64,000 nucleotides of DNA from Actinoplanes italicus (GTDB lineage Bacteria > Actinomycetota > Actinomycetes > Mycobacteriales > Micromonosporaceae), in NCBI RefSeq assembly GCF_003001815.1, contig NZ_PVMZ01000008.1, forward strand, positions 248,001-312,000, read 5' to 3'. Below are positions 35,169 through 44,280 of the stretch, piece by piece. Position 1 is the stretch's first letter, and every line of letters starts with the position of its first letter. Under the pieces are notes generated by a model, which did no database searches, was not told where the DNA came from, and saw only the letters and a program-made list of their open reading frames with translations. A program made the position numbers and the translations under genes.

Positions 35169-36146
35169 ATGACCGTGACCACCACCCGCACCGGCCCGGC
35201 ACCCCGATCGGCGGTCGTCGTCAATCCGGCGAAGATCGACGACATGGCCGGGTTGCGCGGCACCGTCGACGACACTCTGGCAGCGGCCGGCTGGCCCGCG
35301 CCGCAATGGTTCGAGACGAGCGAGGACGATCCCGGGCTCGGGCAGACACGCGCGGCCGTCGAGTCGGGCGCCGAGGTGGTGTTCGTCTGCGGTGGCGACG
35401 GGACCGTGATGTCCGCGGTGTCGGCGCTGGCCGGCACCGAGGTGTCGATGGCTGTCCTGCCCGCCGGTACCGGCAACCTACTCGCGGCCAACCTCGGGCT
35501 GTCCACCGATCTGGCGGCCGGTCTCGCGGTCGCGCTGGAGGGCGGGTTGCGGCGTCTGGACGTCGGCACTCTCGACGGCCGGCACTTCGCGGTGATGGCG
35601 GGCATGGGCTTCGACGCGCACATGCTCGACGCCACGTCGGACACCGCGAAGAAGCACATCGGGTGGCCCGCGTACGTACTCGGCGCGATGAAGCATCTCA
35701 AGGACCGGCCGATGCGGGTCACCATCAGCATCGACGGCGGAACGCCGATGCGCCGGCGGGCCCGTTCGGTGCTCGTCGCCAATGTCGGCCGCCTGCAGGG
35801 CGGGCTGAGGCTGTTGAGCGAGGCACAGCCGGACGACGGGGTCCTGGACATCGCCGTCCTGACCCCCAACACCCTGCGCACCTGGGTGGCACTGGGGTGG
35901 GGGCTGATCCGGCGCAATGAACGGATCCCCGCGCTCGAGGTCTTCCGCGGCAGCCGGATCGAAGTGATCAGCAACCGGCCTCAGCCCCGGCAGCTCGACG
36001 GCGACCTCATCGAAACCGGCGACCGGCTGACCGTTTCGGTCCTTCCGCAGGCGCTCTGGCTGTGCGTGCCCCAGCCCGCCGGCGACCCCGACCTCAGCGT
36101 CGACGCGGACGCCGCTGCCGACCGGCTGGACTCGGCGCGTCTATGA
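35169..36146 (+). CDS. Diacylglycerol kinase-family lipid kinase
   Basis: A 325-aa soluble lipid kinase of the DagK/YegS type. The nucleotide-binding motif GGDGTV is at residues 75-80 and the conserved 'LPAGTGNLLA' at about 97-106. 'AGMGFDAHML' and 'VANVGRLQGGLRL' are further family motifs, and a C-terminal beta-sandwich domain ends before an Ala/Asp tail. It phosphorylates diacylglycerol or a related lipid alcohol at the membrane surface. ATG 35169 is the first start before the conserved region. Its end overlaps the convergent transketolase gene by 6 bp. Confidence 0.88.
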   Translation: MTVTTTRTGPAPRSAVVVNPAKIDDMAGLRGTVDDTLAAAGWPAPQWFETSEDDPGLGQTRAAVESGAEVVFVCGGDGTVMSAVSALAGTEVSMAVLPAGTGNLLAANLGLSTDLAAGLAVALEGGLRRLDVGTLDGRHFAVMAGMGFDAHMLDATSDTAKKHIGWPAYVLGAMKHLKDRPMRVTISIDGGTPMRRRARSVLVANVGRLQGGLRLLSEAQPDDGVLDIAVLTPNTLRTWVALGWGLIRRNERIPALEVFRGSRIEVISNRPQPRQLDGDLIETGDRLTVSVLPQALWLCVPQPAGDPDLSVDADAAADRLDSARL

Positions 36147-38354
36147 CGGTGCCGGCCGGTCACCCGTCCCGCCCGTGGTGGGAGCGGCGGCCTGCTGGAC
36201 GCCACCGGGACGAACCGGCCCCACGGCGTCCGCGATGGTGGCGCGGGCGGCATCGGCGACGGCCTCGGCGGTGATGCCGAACTCGCGGTAGAGACGCTGC
36301 TGGTCGGCGGAGGCACCGAAGTGTTCGAGGCTGACGATCCGGCCGGCGTCGCCGACGATCTCCCGCCAGCCCTGCCCGATTCCGGCCTCCACGCTGACCC
36401 GGGCACGGACGGCCGGTGGCAGCACCTCATCGCGGTACTCGGGCGACTGCCCCGCGTACCACTCCAGGCACGGCAACGACACCACGCGAACGATGCGTCC
36501 CTCGCCGGCGAGCAGGGTTCGGGCGTCCAGGGCGATCTGCACCTCCGAGCCGGTGGCGATCAGGATCACCTCTGGTTGCTCGTCGGCGCCGGCCACGACG
36601 TACCCGCCCCGGGCGGCACCCTCGGCGGACGCGTACTTTCCCGGGCCACGCTCGAGAACCGGAACGTTCTGCCTGGTCAGGATCAACCCGGCCGGCCGGT
36701 CGTGGTGTTGCAGGATCGTACGCCAGCACACCGCCGTCTCGTTGGCGTCACCCGGGCGGACCACGTCCAGTCCGGGGATGGCCCGCAACGCGGCGAGGTG
36801 TTCGACGGGCTGGTGGGTGGGTCCGTCCTCGCCCAGGCCGATCGAGTCGTGGGTCCAGACGTAGGTAGCCGGAAGCTGCATCAGCGCCGCGAGACGTACC
36901 GCGGGCCGCATGTAATCGCTGAAGACCAGGAACGTTCCGCCGTACGGCCGGGTCAGGCTCTGCAGGGCGATGCCGTTGAGGATCGCGCCCATGGCGTGCT
37001 CCCGGATCCCGAAGTGCAGGGTGCGCCCGTACGGTCCACCGGCCCAGTCCTTCGTCTGCCGATCGGTGGGAACGAACGACGGCTCCCCGGCCATCGTGGT
37101 GTTGTTGCTCTCGGCGAGATCGGCCGACCCACCCCACAGCTCGGGCAGGACCGGCGCGAGAGCACTGAGGATCTTCCCGGAGGCCGCGCGCGTCGCGATC
37201 CCCTTCGGGTCCGGTGCGAAGGTCGGCAGCGCCTTCTCCCACCCTTCGGGCAGGTCCCGGTTCAGCAGCCGGTCGAGGAGGGCGGCCCGGTCCGGGTTCG
37301 CGGTGCGCCAGGCCGCAAAACCCGGCAACCATTGCTGATGTACGGCGGACCCGCGCGCCGTGGCGGCGCGGGTGTGGGCCAGCACGTCCTCCGGCACCGC
37401 GAACGTGACATCCGGGTCGAACCCGAGAACCGTCTTGGTGGCGGCGATCTCCTCGTCACCCAACGCCGACCCGTGCGCCTTGCCGGTGTTCTGCTTCGTC
37501 GGCGCCGGCCAGCCGATGATCGTCCGGAGCAGGATCAGCGACGGTCGCCCGGTCTCCGCCTTGGCGGCCTCGGTCGCGGCGAGCAGCGCGTCGACGTCCT
37601 CGACATAGGTTCCGGTGCTGGTCCAGTCGACGGTTTGCACATGCCATCCGTAAGCGGCGTAACGGGCGGCGACGTCCTCACTGAACGCGATGTCCGTGTC
37701 GTCCTCGATCGAGATGTGGTTGGAGTCGTAGAACAGCACCAGGTTGCCCAGTTGCTGGTGACCCGCGAGGGAACTCGCCTCGGCCGTGACGCCTTCCATC
37801 AGGTCGCCGTCGGACGCGACCACGTACACATGGTGGTCGAACGGGCTTTGTCCGGGTGCGGCGTCCGGGTCGAGCAGACCGCGCTCGCGGCGGGCCGCGA
37901 GCGCCATGCCGACGGCACTGGCCAGCCCCTGACCGAGCGGGCCGGTGGTGATCTCCACGCCCCGCGTATGCCGGAACTCAGGATGGCCGGGCGTCGCCGA
38001 CCCCCAGGTACGCAGGGCCTTCAGGTCGCTCAGCTCCAGGCCGTACCCGCTGAGATAGAGCTGAATGTAGAGGGTCAGGCTGGAGTGCCCGCAGGACAGC
38101 ACGAACCGGTCCCGGCCGAGCCACTGGTCGTCGGCCGGGTCGTGTCGCATCACGTTCTGGAACAGCAGATGTGCCAGTGGAGCCAGGCTCATCGCGGTGC
38201 CGGGGTGACCGTTGCCGACCTTCTGCACCGCGTCGGCGGCGAGCAGCCGGGCGGTGTCGACGGCGCGGACGTCGATCTCGGTCCAACCGGCATCGCCGGC
38301 GACAGGCGGCGCCACGGTACGGCCGAAGGAGGGGGGAACATCGAACTGACTCAT
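36141..38354 (-). CDS. tkt: Transketolase
   Basis: A 737-aa thiamine-diphosphate enzyme of the pentose phosphate pathway that transfers two-carbon ketol units. Family motifs are complete: 'VGNGHPGTAMSLAP' near the N-terminus, 'ITTGPLGQGLASAVGMA', the ThDP/metal motif 'ASDGDLMEGVTAEASSLAGH', 'SNHISIEDDTDIAF', 'GREHAMG'-type 'GIREHAMGAILNG', and 'HDSIGLGEDGPTHQPVEHLA'. It is slightly longer than usual because of an N-terminal ~20-residue lead and a Pro/Ala-rich C-terminal tail. ATG 38354 (MSQFDVP) with GGGAAGA upstream is preferred over the in-frame start at 38591. As a monocistronic gene beside stress sigma factors it may be a second, condition-specific transketolase. Confidence 0.93.
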   Translation of the reverse strand: MSQFDVPPSFGRTVAPPVAGDAGWTEIDVRAVDTARLLAADAVQKVGNGHPGTAMSLAPLAHLLFQNVMRHDPADDQWLGRDRFVLSCGHSSLTLYIQLYLSGYGLELSDLKALRTWGSATPGHPEFRHTRGVEITTGPLGQGLASAVGMALAARRERGLLDPDAAPGQSPFDHHVYVVASDGDLMEGVTAEASSLAGHQQLGNLVLFYDSNHISIEDDTDIAFSEDVAARYAAYGWHVQTVDWTSTGTYVEDVDALLAATEAAKAETGRPSLILLRTIIGWPAPTKQNTGKAHGSALGDEEIAATKTVLGFDPDVTFAVPEDVLAHTRAATARGSAVHQQWLPGFAAWRTANPDRAALLDRLLNRDLPEGWEKALPTFAPDPKGIATRAASGKILSALAPVLPELWGGSADLAESNNTTMAGEPSFVPTDRQTKDWAGGPYGRTLHFGIREHAMGAILNGIALQSLTRPYGGTFLVFSDYMRPAVRLAALMQLPATYVWTHDSIGLGEDGPTHQPVEHLAALRAIPGLDVVRPGDANETAVCWRTILQHHDRPAGLILTRQNVPVLERGPGKYASAEGAARGGYVVAGADEQPEVILIATGSEVQIALDARTLLAGEGRIVRVVSLPCLEWYAGQSPEYRDEVLPPAVRARVSVEAGIGQGWREIVGDAGRIVSLEHFGASADQQRLYREFGITAEAVADAARATIADAVGPVRPGGVQQAAAPTTGGTGDRPAPS

Positions 38355-38546
38355 GATCGGGTCTTCCCGTGGTGAAATCCGGACGACAGCGACCGCGGAG
38401 TCCGGGCGGCCTCCTGGCGTGTGCCCATCTCGACTCAACCGAAACGAACCCTGCCGAAATGCCGGAGAGCGCCTAGAGTCGAGGATGCGGCTCGTACATG
38501 ACCGCTGCCCCGGACCCCGGCACCCAGCCAGCTGATTGCCGGGACG

Positions 38547-39329
38547 ATGACCAGAAATTCCAGAGCCACCGCCATGGCCTCCCGCGACCACGGCGATCCG
38601 GACGAACTGTTGGCGGCGATGGCCGCACTACCGGTTGGACATCCCGACCGGGCGGCCTTGCGGGAGCGGGCGATCGAGACATGGTTGCCGATGGCCCGGC
38701 GGCTCGCCGCCCGCTACCACGGCAAGGGAGTGCCGGCCGACGACCTGGTCCAGACCGCCGCCGTCGGCCTGATCCGGGCCGTGGACCGGTTCGACCCCGG
38801 CTTCGGCGTCGACTTCATCGGGTTCGCCATCCCGACCATCCTCGGTGAGCTGAAACGCTACTTCCGCGACCGGGCATGGATGATCCGGGTGCCGCGCCGG
38901 CTGCAGGAACTGCGGCAGGAGATCAACTTGGCCAATGAGGAACTGACGCAGAGCCTTCGGCACCCGCCCACGATCGTCCAGATCGCCGCGCACCTCGGCA
39001 TCACCGAGGAGGTCGTCCTCGAAGTCATCGAGAGCGCCCGCGCCTACAACGCGGTATCGCTGTCGACGCCCATCCGGTCCCAGGACACCGACGAACTCGC
39101 TGACTCTCTGGGCGGGGTCGACCCCGCCTTCGCGGCGGCGGAGACCCGGATCACCGTCACTCCGGCTCTCGCCGGACTCGATGAGCGGGACCGCCGGATC
39201 CTGACTCTGCGCTTCTACGGCAACCTGACCCAGTCGACCATCGCCCAGGAGATCGGCATCTCGCAGATGCACGTCTCCCGGCTGATCGCACGAGCCTTGA
39301 ACCGGCTCCGGCGCGAACTTCAGCCGTGA
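38547..39329 (+). CDS. RNA polymerase sigma factor, SigB/SigF/SigG family
   Basis: A 260-aa alternative sigma factor. Region 2 is 'VPADDLVQTAAVGLIRAVDRFDPGFGVDFIGFAIPTILGELKRYFRD'-like with the core-binding and -10 recognition segments. Region 3 begins 'VPRRLQELRQEI', and region 4 holds 'LDERDRRILTLRFYGNLTQSTIAQEIGISQMHVSRLIARAL'. This class controls general stress, osmotic or sporulation genes and is held by RsbW-like anti-sigma kinases, a candidate of which lies at 42372. The start ATG at 38547 has GGGAC upstream; an internal ATG at residue 10 is possible. Confidence 0.92.
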   Translation: MTRNSRATAMASRDHGDPDELLAAMAALPVGHPDRAALRERAIETWLPMARRLAARYHGKGVPADDLVQTAAVGLIRAVDRFDPGFGVDFIGFAIPTILGELKRYFRDRAWMIRVPRRLQELRQEINLANEELTQSLRHPPTIVQIAAHLGITEEVVLEVIESARAYNAVSLSTPIRSQDTDELADSLGGVDPAFAAAETRITVTPALAGLDERDRRILTLRFYGNLTQSTIAQEIGISQMHVSRLIARALNRLRRELQP

Positions 39330-39350
39330 GGCCCGGGGCCTGACGGCTCG

Positions 39351-40091
39351 TCAGCGGGCGGGGCCGGCGAAGTCGGTCAGGCTGGGCAGATCGGTGACGA
39401 TCAGGTAGGAGACCTCTCCGAGGCGCCGATTGTTCCGGCGAGCGTAGGAACGGATCATCTGGAACGCGGCGTCGACATCGATCTCGTAGCGCTGCGCGAT
39501 GGCGCCCTTGGCCTGCTCGATCACGATGCGGCTGTTCAGGGCGGACTGCAGTTGCTCGGTCAGGACCTCGGCGCGGCTGATGGTGCGCTCCTGCAACAGG
39601 CTGATCGCCGCGATATCGGCCAGTGCCTGCACGATCCGCACGTCGCTGTCGTCGAGGTCGCCGATGGTCCGGCTGAAAAGGCCCATCGCCCCGATGATCT
39701 CGTCCCGTAGCCGCAGCGGGAACGCGTGCACAGCGTGAAACCCGAGGTCCGTGGCGGACCGGGCGAAATCCGGCCAGGCTTCGGCGGCCGCGCCGGCGAA
39801 CAGATCGGTGTTGACCACCGCACGGCCGGTGCGGAACGCGTCGAGACACGGCCCGGCCTGCTGTTGCAGCTGTAGCAACTCGAGCAGCTTGGCGCTCTCG
39901 TCGGAAGCCGCCATGAAGTGCAGGCGGCCTTTCGGGTCGACCAGCAGGATGCCGACGGTGGCATCGGCGGTGAGCACCGCGACCCGATCAGCGAGCATCT
40001 GCAGGAACTCGATCAGGTCGAACTCGGCGACGAGGGTGTCGGCGACCTCGACGAAGACCTTGGCGAGGCTGTCGGCGGATACGGTCGTCAT
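39351..40091 (-). CDS. GAF-ANTAR domain protein
   Basis: A 246-aa regulator. The N-terminal GAF domain (about 20-170) contains 'GPCLDAFRTGRAVVNTDLF', and a C-terminal ANTAR RNA-binding domain (about 180-235) contains 'LNSRIVIEQAKGAIAQRYEIDVDAAFQMIRSYARRNNRRL'. ANTAR proteins bind paired stem-loops in nascent RNA and prevent termination. The GAF domain is the likely sensor of a small ligand or redox state. A second GAF-ANTAR gene lies 37 bp upstream on the same strand, so the two are probably one operon. Confidence 0.9.
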   Translation of the reverse strand: MTTVSADSLAKVFVEVADTLVAEFDLIEFLQMLADRVAVLTADATVGILLVDPKGRLHFMAASDESAKLLELLQLQQQAGPCLDAFRTGRAVVNTDLFAGAAAEAWPDFARSATDLGFHAVHAFPLRLRDEIIGAMGLFSRTIGDLDDSDVRIVQALADIAAISLLQERTISRAEVLTEQLQSALNSRIVIEQAKGAIAQRYEIDVDAAFQMIRSYARRNNRRLGEVSYLIVTDLPSLTDFAGPAR

Positions 40092-40128
40092 GGCTGCCTC
40101 CCGGCCTGGCGGTCAAACGTTGCGCGGT

Positions 40129-40827
40129 TCACGGCTGCTGTGATGAGTCGAAGCGCAGGCGGCGGGTCACGACATCGGTCGCGACCTCGGACAACGGGCG
40201 GTCCTCGGCGTAGGCATAAGCCCGCAACCGCACCATCGCCTCGGCGAGGGAGACCCCCAACTGCACCATGACCATGCCTTGAGCCTGGTACAGATGCGCA
40301 TAGTGCTCGACGACCCCGTCGAGGTCATTGTCGTCCTTGCCGTCGAGCAGAGTCGCCACCGCACGGTCGGCGAATGTGACAGCCCACCCGATCTGATCGC
40401 GGGACAACTGCCCCGGTCGGGTACGGAACACGTCCAGAACACCGAGGCGGACGGCCCCGACCTGAAGCGGAAAGGCGAACACTGCCCGGATCCCCGACTC
40501 TTGAACGGCCGGACCGTAGACCGGCCACCGCCGCATGACGGTTTCGTCGAAGTCAGAGACGAGGACCGGTCGGCTGCTGGCGAAGGCGTCGATACACGGG
40601 CCCTCACCGAAGGTGAACTGCAACTCTTCGATGCGCTCGATGGCCGGATCAGATGCGGTACACATCCGATGGCCGTCACCGCCGGACATCACGCTCACCC
40701 CGACCCCGGTGGCCGACAGTGCGACGGTCGCGTCCGCGCACACCTTCTGGAGTCGTCGCAGAGCACCCTCGCCTGCAGATGAGAATGGAACTTCCGGGAC
40801 CTGCGCATCACCCGCGACCTCGTCCAC
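40129..40827 (-). CDS. GAF-ANTAR domain protein (second copy)
   Basis: A 232-aa paralog in domain layout of the following gene. The GAF domain includes 'FGEGPCIDAFASSRPVLVSDFDE', and the ANTAR domain includes 'YQAQGMVMVQLGVSLAEAMVRLRAYAYAEDRPLSEVA'. The two proteins differ widely in sequence, so they likely sense different cues or hetero-dimerise. The gene leads a two-gene operon. Candidate target RNAs with double stem-loops were not identified in this window. Confidence 0.9.
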   Translation of the reverse strand: MDEVAGDAQVPEVPFSSAGEGALRRLQKVCADATVALSATGVGVSVMSGGDGHRMCTASDPAIERIEELQFTFGEGPCIDAFASSRPVLVSDFDETVMRRWPVYGPAVQESGIRAVFAFPLQVGAVRLGVLDVFRTRPGQLSRDQIGWAVTFADRAVATLLDGKDDNDLDGVVEHYAHLYQAQGMVMVQLGVSLAEAMVRLRAYAYAEDRPLSEVATDVVTRRLRFDSSQQP

Positions 40828-41403
40828 GTCTCAGCCGGACCGCTGGGTGCCGGCTCGCGGCACATGCCGTGACAGCCCGTCACGACTTTGGCGAATACAC
40901 ACAGCCGCCGCACCTCCCCTGGGTACTGCCGGGGTCCGGGGCAGCAGCGGAAAAACATGGATCCCCACAACTCTAGTCAACGGACGCCGTCCAGGTGTGC
41001 CGAGAAGCGGGTGAGTTCGCGGGAATACCCCGTAGTCCATGATCGATAAACCAGCCGGCGCACACCCCAGGCGGCACCGAAGACGGGGTGCCGGGTACCG
41101 GAGCTCGAGCCGGCGGTGACCACCAGCATCACCGCGACCTGGGCGTACACTGGAAACGACCGGTGGCCTCGCCATCGGGCGCCGGCCACGGTCGGCGTAC
41201 GCGGCCCGGCGACTGCCGAAGGCCGCATCTCTCACCGGCCTCGGTGGACCTCGTCTCGCCCGCGTCATCACCGGGCCGGACCCGCGCCTTCTTTGGTCCC
41301 GGACGACGGGAACACCCATGAGATCACCGGCTGTACCTCTCGTATCGTCAAGCTGGGAGACCGAAGGCGGCCGTCCCGGTTCGCAAGCAGACCGGGAAGT
41401 CCG
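40828..41403. other. Intergenic region between GAF-ANTAR operon and nitroreductase-like gene
   Basis: 576 bp. An 83-codon frame on the minus strand (40977-41228) has no recognisable domain and is not convincing. A loose GGTCCC...CGGGAAC symmetry near 41294-41313 is only weakly like a DosR box. No other structure was recognised. Confidence 0.35.
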
Positions 41404-42327
41404 ATGACACCGGCACGACAGGCCGGCCGGCGCGACACGAACGAGGCCTTCTACCGGGCCTCCGTCGCTGCCCGGCAAGCGCCGTCGGCCTACGACACCC
41501 AGCCGTGGCGATGGCAGGTTGCCGACGGTGTTCTGGACCTGTTCCTGCGCACCGGAACCTCGACCGAGTCTCCCGGCCTCGACGAGCGGCTCGCCACGAT
41601 CGGCTGCGGCGCGGCCCTTCACCATGCCCGTCTGACTCTGGCCGCGCGGGGCTGGCGGGTGACCACGACCCGGCTGCCCGACCCCACCGAACCGACCCAT
41701 CTCGCGCGACTGCGCATCGACGGCACCGCACCGGTCAGCCCCGACACCGCGCGCCTGGCCCGCACCATCAGGCTGCGTCACACCGACCGCCGCCCGGTCA
41801 CCGGCCGTCCGATCACGGCCGACCACCTGAGCGTGATCCGCGCCGCCTTCGAGTCTCAGCACACCCGGCTCGCCGTGTTACGACCGGACCAGATCCTCGA
41901 TCTGGCCGTGGCAACCGCCCACGCCGACGACCTCGAACCCGCCGGCCGGCAGTGGCAGGCGGAACTGGCCCTGTGGGCCGGTGGCGACCGCATCGTCGGA
42001 GCGCTGCACCGCGTGCGCCTTCCCCTCGCCCTCGACGGGCACGACCGGGCCGCGACGTTCGCAGTGCTGCACGGTCCGGGTGATCAGACCCTGGACTGGC
42101 TCCACGCCGGCGAAGCCCTCTCCGCCGGCTCGCTGGTCGCCACTGAACTCGAAGTGTCGACTCTGCCCTTCAGCGCACCCCTCGAGCAGGACCGCGCCCG
42201 GGACATCCTGCGGGATGCGATACCTGACCTCGGCCGTCCATACCTGATGATGCGCTTGGGCCACCACGCCCCCGAGGCGCGGGACACCCCCTCGGCCGAG
42301 AGCAACAGGCCCGCCGTACCGGCGTAG
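41404..42327 (+). CDS. Acg-family nitroreductase-like FMN-binding protein
   Basis: A 307-aa protein of the Acg/nitroreductase fold. The N-terminus has the classic 'ASVAARQAPSAYDTQPWRWQV' substrate- and flavin-binding lead. Further motifs are 'DERLATIGCGAALHHARL', 'IRLRHTDRRPVTGRPI' and the C-terminal 'DWLHAGEALSAGSLVATELEVSTLPFS'. In mycobacteria Acg proteins belong to the hypoxia/NO regulon and may sequester flavin rather than reduce substrates. The ATG at 41404 is preceded by GGGAAG. The longer in-frame extension to 41116 is Arg-rich and was excluded. Its neighbours (sigma factor, GAF-ANTAR, RsbW-like) support a stress context. Confidence 0.85.
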   Translation: MTPARQAGRRDTNEAFYRASVAARQAPSAYDTQPWRWQVADGVLDLFLRTGTSTESPGLDERLATIGCGAALHHARLTLAARGWRVTTTRLPDPTEPTHLARLRIDGTAPVSPDTARLARTIRLRHTDRRPVTGRPITADHLSVIRAAFESQHTRLAVLRPDQILDLAVATAHADDLEPAGRQWQAELALWAGGDRIVGALHRVRLPLALDGHDRAATFAVLHGPGDQTLDWLHAGEALSAGSLVATELEVSTLPFSAPLEQDRARDILRDAIPDLGRPYLMMRLGHHAPEARDTPSAESNRPAVPA

Positions 42328-42371
42328 CTGGACCGGGCAGGCTGTGCCCCCCAAGGCCTGCAGCCGCCGGT

Positions 42372-42788
42372 TCACGAGTCCAGCACCAGCGTCGCCCAGA
42401 CGATCTTTCCGCCGCTCTGCAGGTCCCATCCCCACGTGGTGGCGGTGGTCTCCACCAACAGCAGACCCCGGCCACCAGGGACGACCATGTCCGGGGGCGG
42501 CTCGCGTTGTACCGGTGGGGTGCTCGTCCCGTCCCGGACAGCGAGGTACAGATGTGAGCCCCGGTGCGCCACCTCGAGCGTCATGAACGTATGAGCGTGT
42601 TCCGCCGCATTGGCGACCAGCTCGCTGACGATGAGGGCGGCCGGAGCGACGAGGTGGGCGAGATTCCATCGGAGGCAGGCATCGGCGACCACGTCGCGGG
42701 CCCTCCGCTGGGCTCCCATGATGGGCGGCAGTCGCTCGGACACGACATGTTCTTCGGGGTCAGACGGCACCACGGCTCCCTCGCCCAT
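42372..42788 (-). CDS. RsbW/SpoIIAB-like ATP-binding protein (anti-sigma-type kinase)
   Basis: A 138-aa GHKL ATPase. The N-box 'ELVANAAEHAH' carries N60, D86 lies in 'YLAVRDGTST' and the G-box is 'VPGGRGLLLVE' (about 103-113). The size and motif order match actinobacterial anti-sigma serine kinases and their relatives. Through partner switching they bind a SigB-type sigma factor (one is at 38547) and phosphorylate STAS proteins (one is at 43667). Physical interaction is inferred from gene proximity only. Confidence 0.85.
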   Translation of the reverse strand: MGEGAVVPSDPEEHVVSERLPPIMGAQRRARDVVADACLRWNLAHLVAPAALIVSELVANAAEHAHTFMTLEVAHRGSHLYLAVRDGTSTPPVQREPPPDMVVPGGRGLLLVETTATTWGWDLQSGGKIVWATLVLDS

Positions 42789-42915
42789 GTCGGCCGGGCG
42801 CCACGAGCCAGGCGGGAAACGCGTACCCCGCTCCGGCGGGAACTAACGCCCACGGCGAGAGGTACGTGTCGACCCGCTGATCGCTGATCGCGGGCGAAGG
42901 CGAATCCGGTTGAGG

Positions 42916-43677
42916 TCAGTCGTCCCGCAGGGCGATGGCGATGCCGACGCAATGGGCGGAGAAGGCCGCGATGGTCAGGGCGTGGAAGACCTCGTGGAAG
43001 CCGAACCAGCGCGGGTCGGGGTTGGGACGCCTGAAGCCGTAGACCACGGCGCCGAGGGTGTACAGCGCACCACCGAGGAACAGAAACGTGACGACCGGTG
43101 CGCCACCGGACCGCCGGAAAGCGGGCAGGTAGATCACGGCGACCCAGCCCAGTGCGATGTACACCGGCACGTACAGCCAACGCGGCGCGCCGACCCACAG
43201 GATCCGGAACGCGACGCCGGCCAGCGCGCCGCACCACACGATCCAGAGCAGGACGCGGGCCTGCCCAGGCGGCAGCGCAAGCACACAGAACGGCGTGTAC
43301 GTACCCGCGATGATCAGGAAGATGTTGGCGTGGTCGAACCGTCGCAGCACACCCTCCGCACGTCCCTCCCAGTGGCCGCGGTGGTACACCGCGCTGATGC
43401 CGAACAACAACGCCGCCGACAGAGTGAACAGGGCCAGAGCCAGTCGGGAGCGGGCGTCCGGGGACACTATGGTCAATACTCCGCCGACCCCGACTGCAAG
43501 GGGAAAGGCACCGGCATGCAGCCATCCCCGTAGCCTCGGCTCGATCATCGTGCCGAGGTGGTCCAGGCCCTTCTCGACCCGGTCCTCCAGGTATTCCAGC
43601 CCTGCGTCCGGACCGTCGCCGGCTCCCGTCTGCCGGGAGTGACCCGCGTTCACGTCACGTGACACGTCAGTGGCCAT
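42916..43677 (-). CDS. Hemolysin III / PAQR-like membrane protein
   Basis: A 253-aa protein with seven predicted helices. The family-specific residues are present: 'GISAVYHRGHW', 'RRFDHANIFLIIAGTYTPF' and 'WFGFHEVFHALTI', the three histidine-containing segments that bind zinc in PAQR/hemolysin III proteins. The N-terminal ~50 residues are hydrophilic. ATG 43677 lies inside the end of the upstream STAS gene (11-bp overlap), so the two are translationally coupled. The function in bacteria is poorly defined; membrane lipid homeostasis or ceramidase-like activity is suspected for the superfamily. Confidence 0.88.
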   Translation of the reverse strand: MATDVSRDVNAGHSRQTGAGDGPDAGLEYLEDRVEKGLDHLGTMIEPRLRGWLHAGAFPLAVGVGGVLTIVSPDARSRLALALFTLSAALLFGISAVYHRGHWEGRAEGVLRRFDHANIFLIIAGTYTPFCVLALPPGQARVLLWIVWCGALAGVAFRILWVGAPRWLYVPVYIALGWVAVIYLPAFRRSGGAPVVTFLFLGGALYTLGAVVYGFRRPNPDPRWFGFHEVFHALTIAAFSAHCVGIAIALRDD

Positions 43678-44056
43678 GGCTGCCGTCCTCGACAGGTGGC
43701 ACCTGGCCGGCCGCTGCGGCACTGATCAACAGGATCTGCGTCATCCCGGTCACCTCCAGTATCCACCGGTGCCGGGGCCGAGGCCGGCACACCGTCACCG
43801 ACATCGCGCGAGGGAGGACACCGGCAAGGTGGGCAAGAAAGTTGGGGAGAACGGAGCCCGCAAAATCCACTTCGGCGACGTCCACGAAGACGTGTTCAGG
43901 TGACAGAGCCACAACCCGGGCGACGACGTCACTCAGCGCCGGCGCCGCATCGGCATCGATGTCCCCGGCAACACAGACTTTGACATGCCGATTCAGCGGC
44001 GCAACAAGAACTGTGACGGTGCCGTCGAGGGTGGGTACCTTCTCATGGCCGACCCC
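43667..44056 (-). CDS. STAS-domain protein without a canonical start codon
   Basis: The minus-strand frame from just after the TAA at 44057-44059 to TGA at 43667 encodes a complete STAS fold: 'GTVTVLVAPLNRHVKVCVAGDI', 'ADAAPALSDVVA', 'VFVDVAEVDFAGSVLPNFL' and 'RWILEVTGMTQILLI'. The phosphorylatable serine is present, but the usual Asp before it is replaced (AGS instead of DSA). No in-frame ATG, GTG or TTG occurs before GTG 43912, which would delete the first half of the domain. CTG at 43996 or a frameshift from the out-of-frame ATG at 44046 are the options. It is probably an anti-sigma antagonist of the nearby RsbW-like kinase, if functional. Confidence 0.6.
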   Translation of the reverse strand, partial: GVGHEKVPTLDGTVTVLVAPLNRHVKVCVAGDIDADAAPALSDVVARVVALSPEHVFVDVAEVDFAGSVLPNFLAHLAGVLPRAMSVTVCRPRPRHRWILEVTGMTQILLISAAAAGQVPPVEDGSHGH

Positions 44057-44280
44057 TTAAGTGCGTGAGCGCACCGGGGTCTGGGGTGGCGGCCGATGAG
44101 ATGGCCGCATCAGCGACAGTACCCGCACAACGTTGCCAGCGCACCGGACAGCCGGATGCCGGCTTCGCGGCGCCCCTCCGCTCGGGGGTTCAGGGCTCTG
44201 GGTGTGACACGAAAACGGGAGATGCCCCACCTACGAATCCTCTTAGGATCTTCGTATCCGCAGCTAGAGACGGGGTTCAC

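Noticed and set aside
40977..41228. 83-aa minus-strand ORF in the 576-bp gap
   Set aside because: No recognisable domain, no clear ribosome site and weak coding character.
41290..41315. Possible DosR/DevR box before the Acg-family gene
   Set aside because: Only GGTCCC and CGGGAAC half-similarity; the symmetry and conserved positions of the box are not met.
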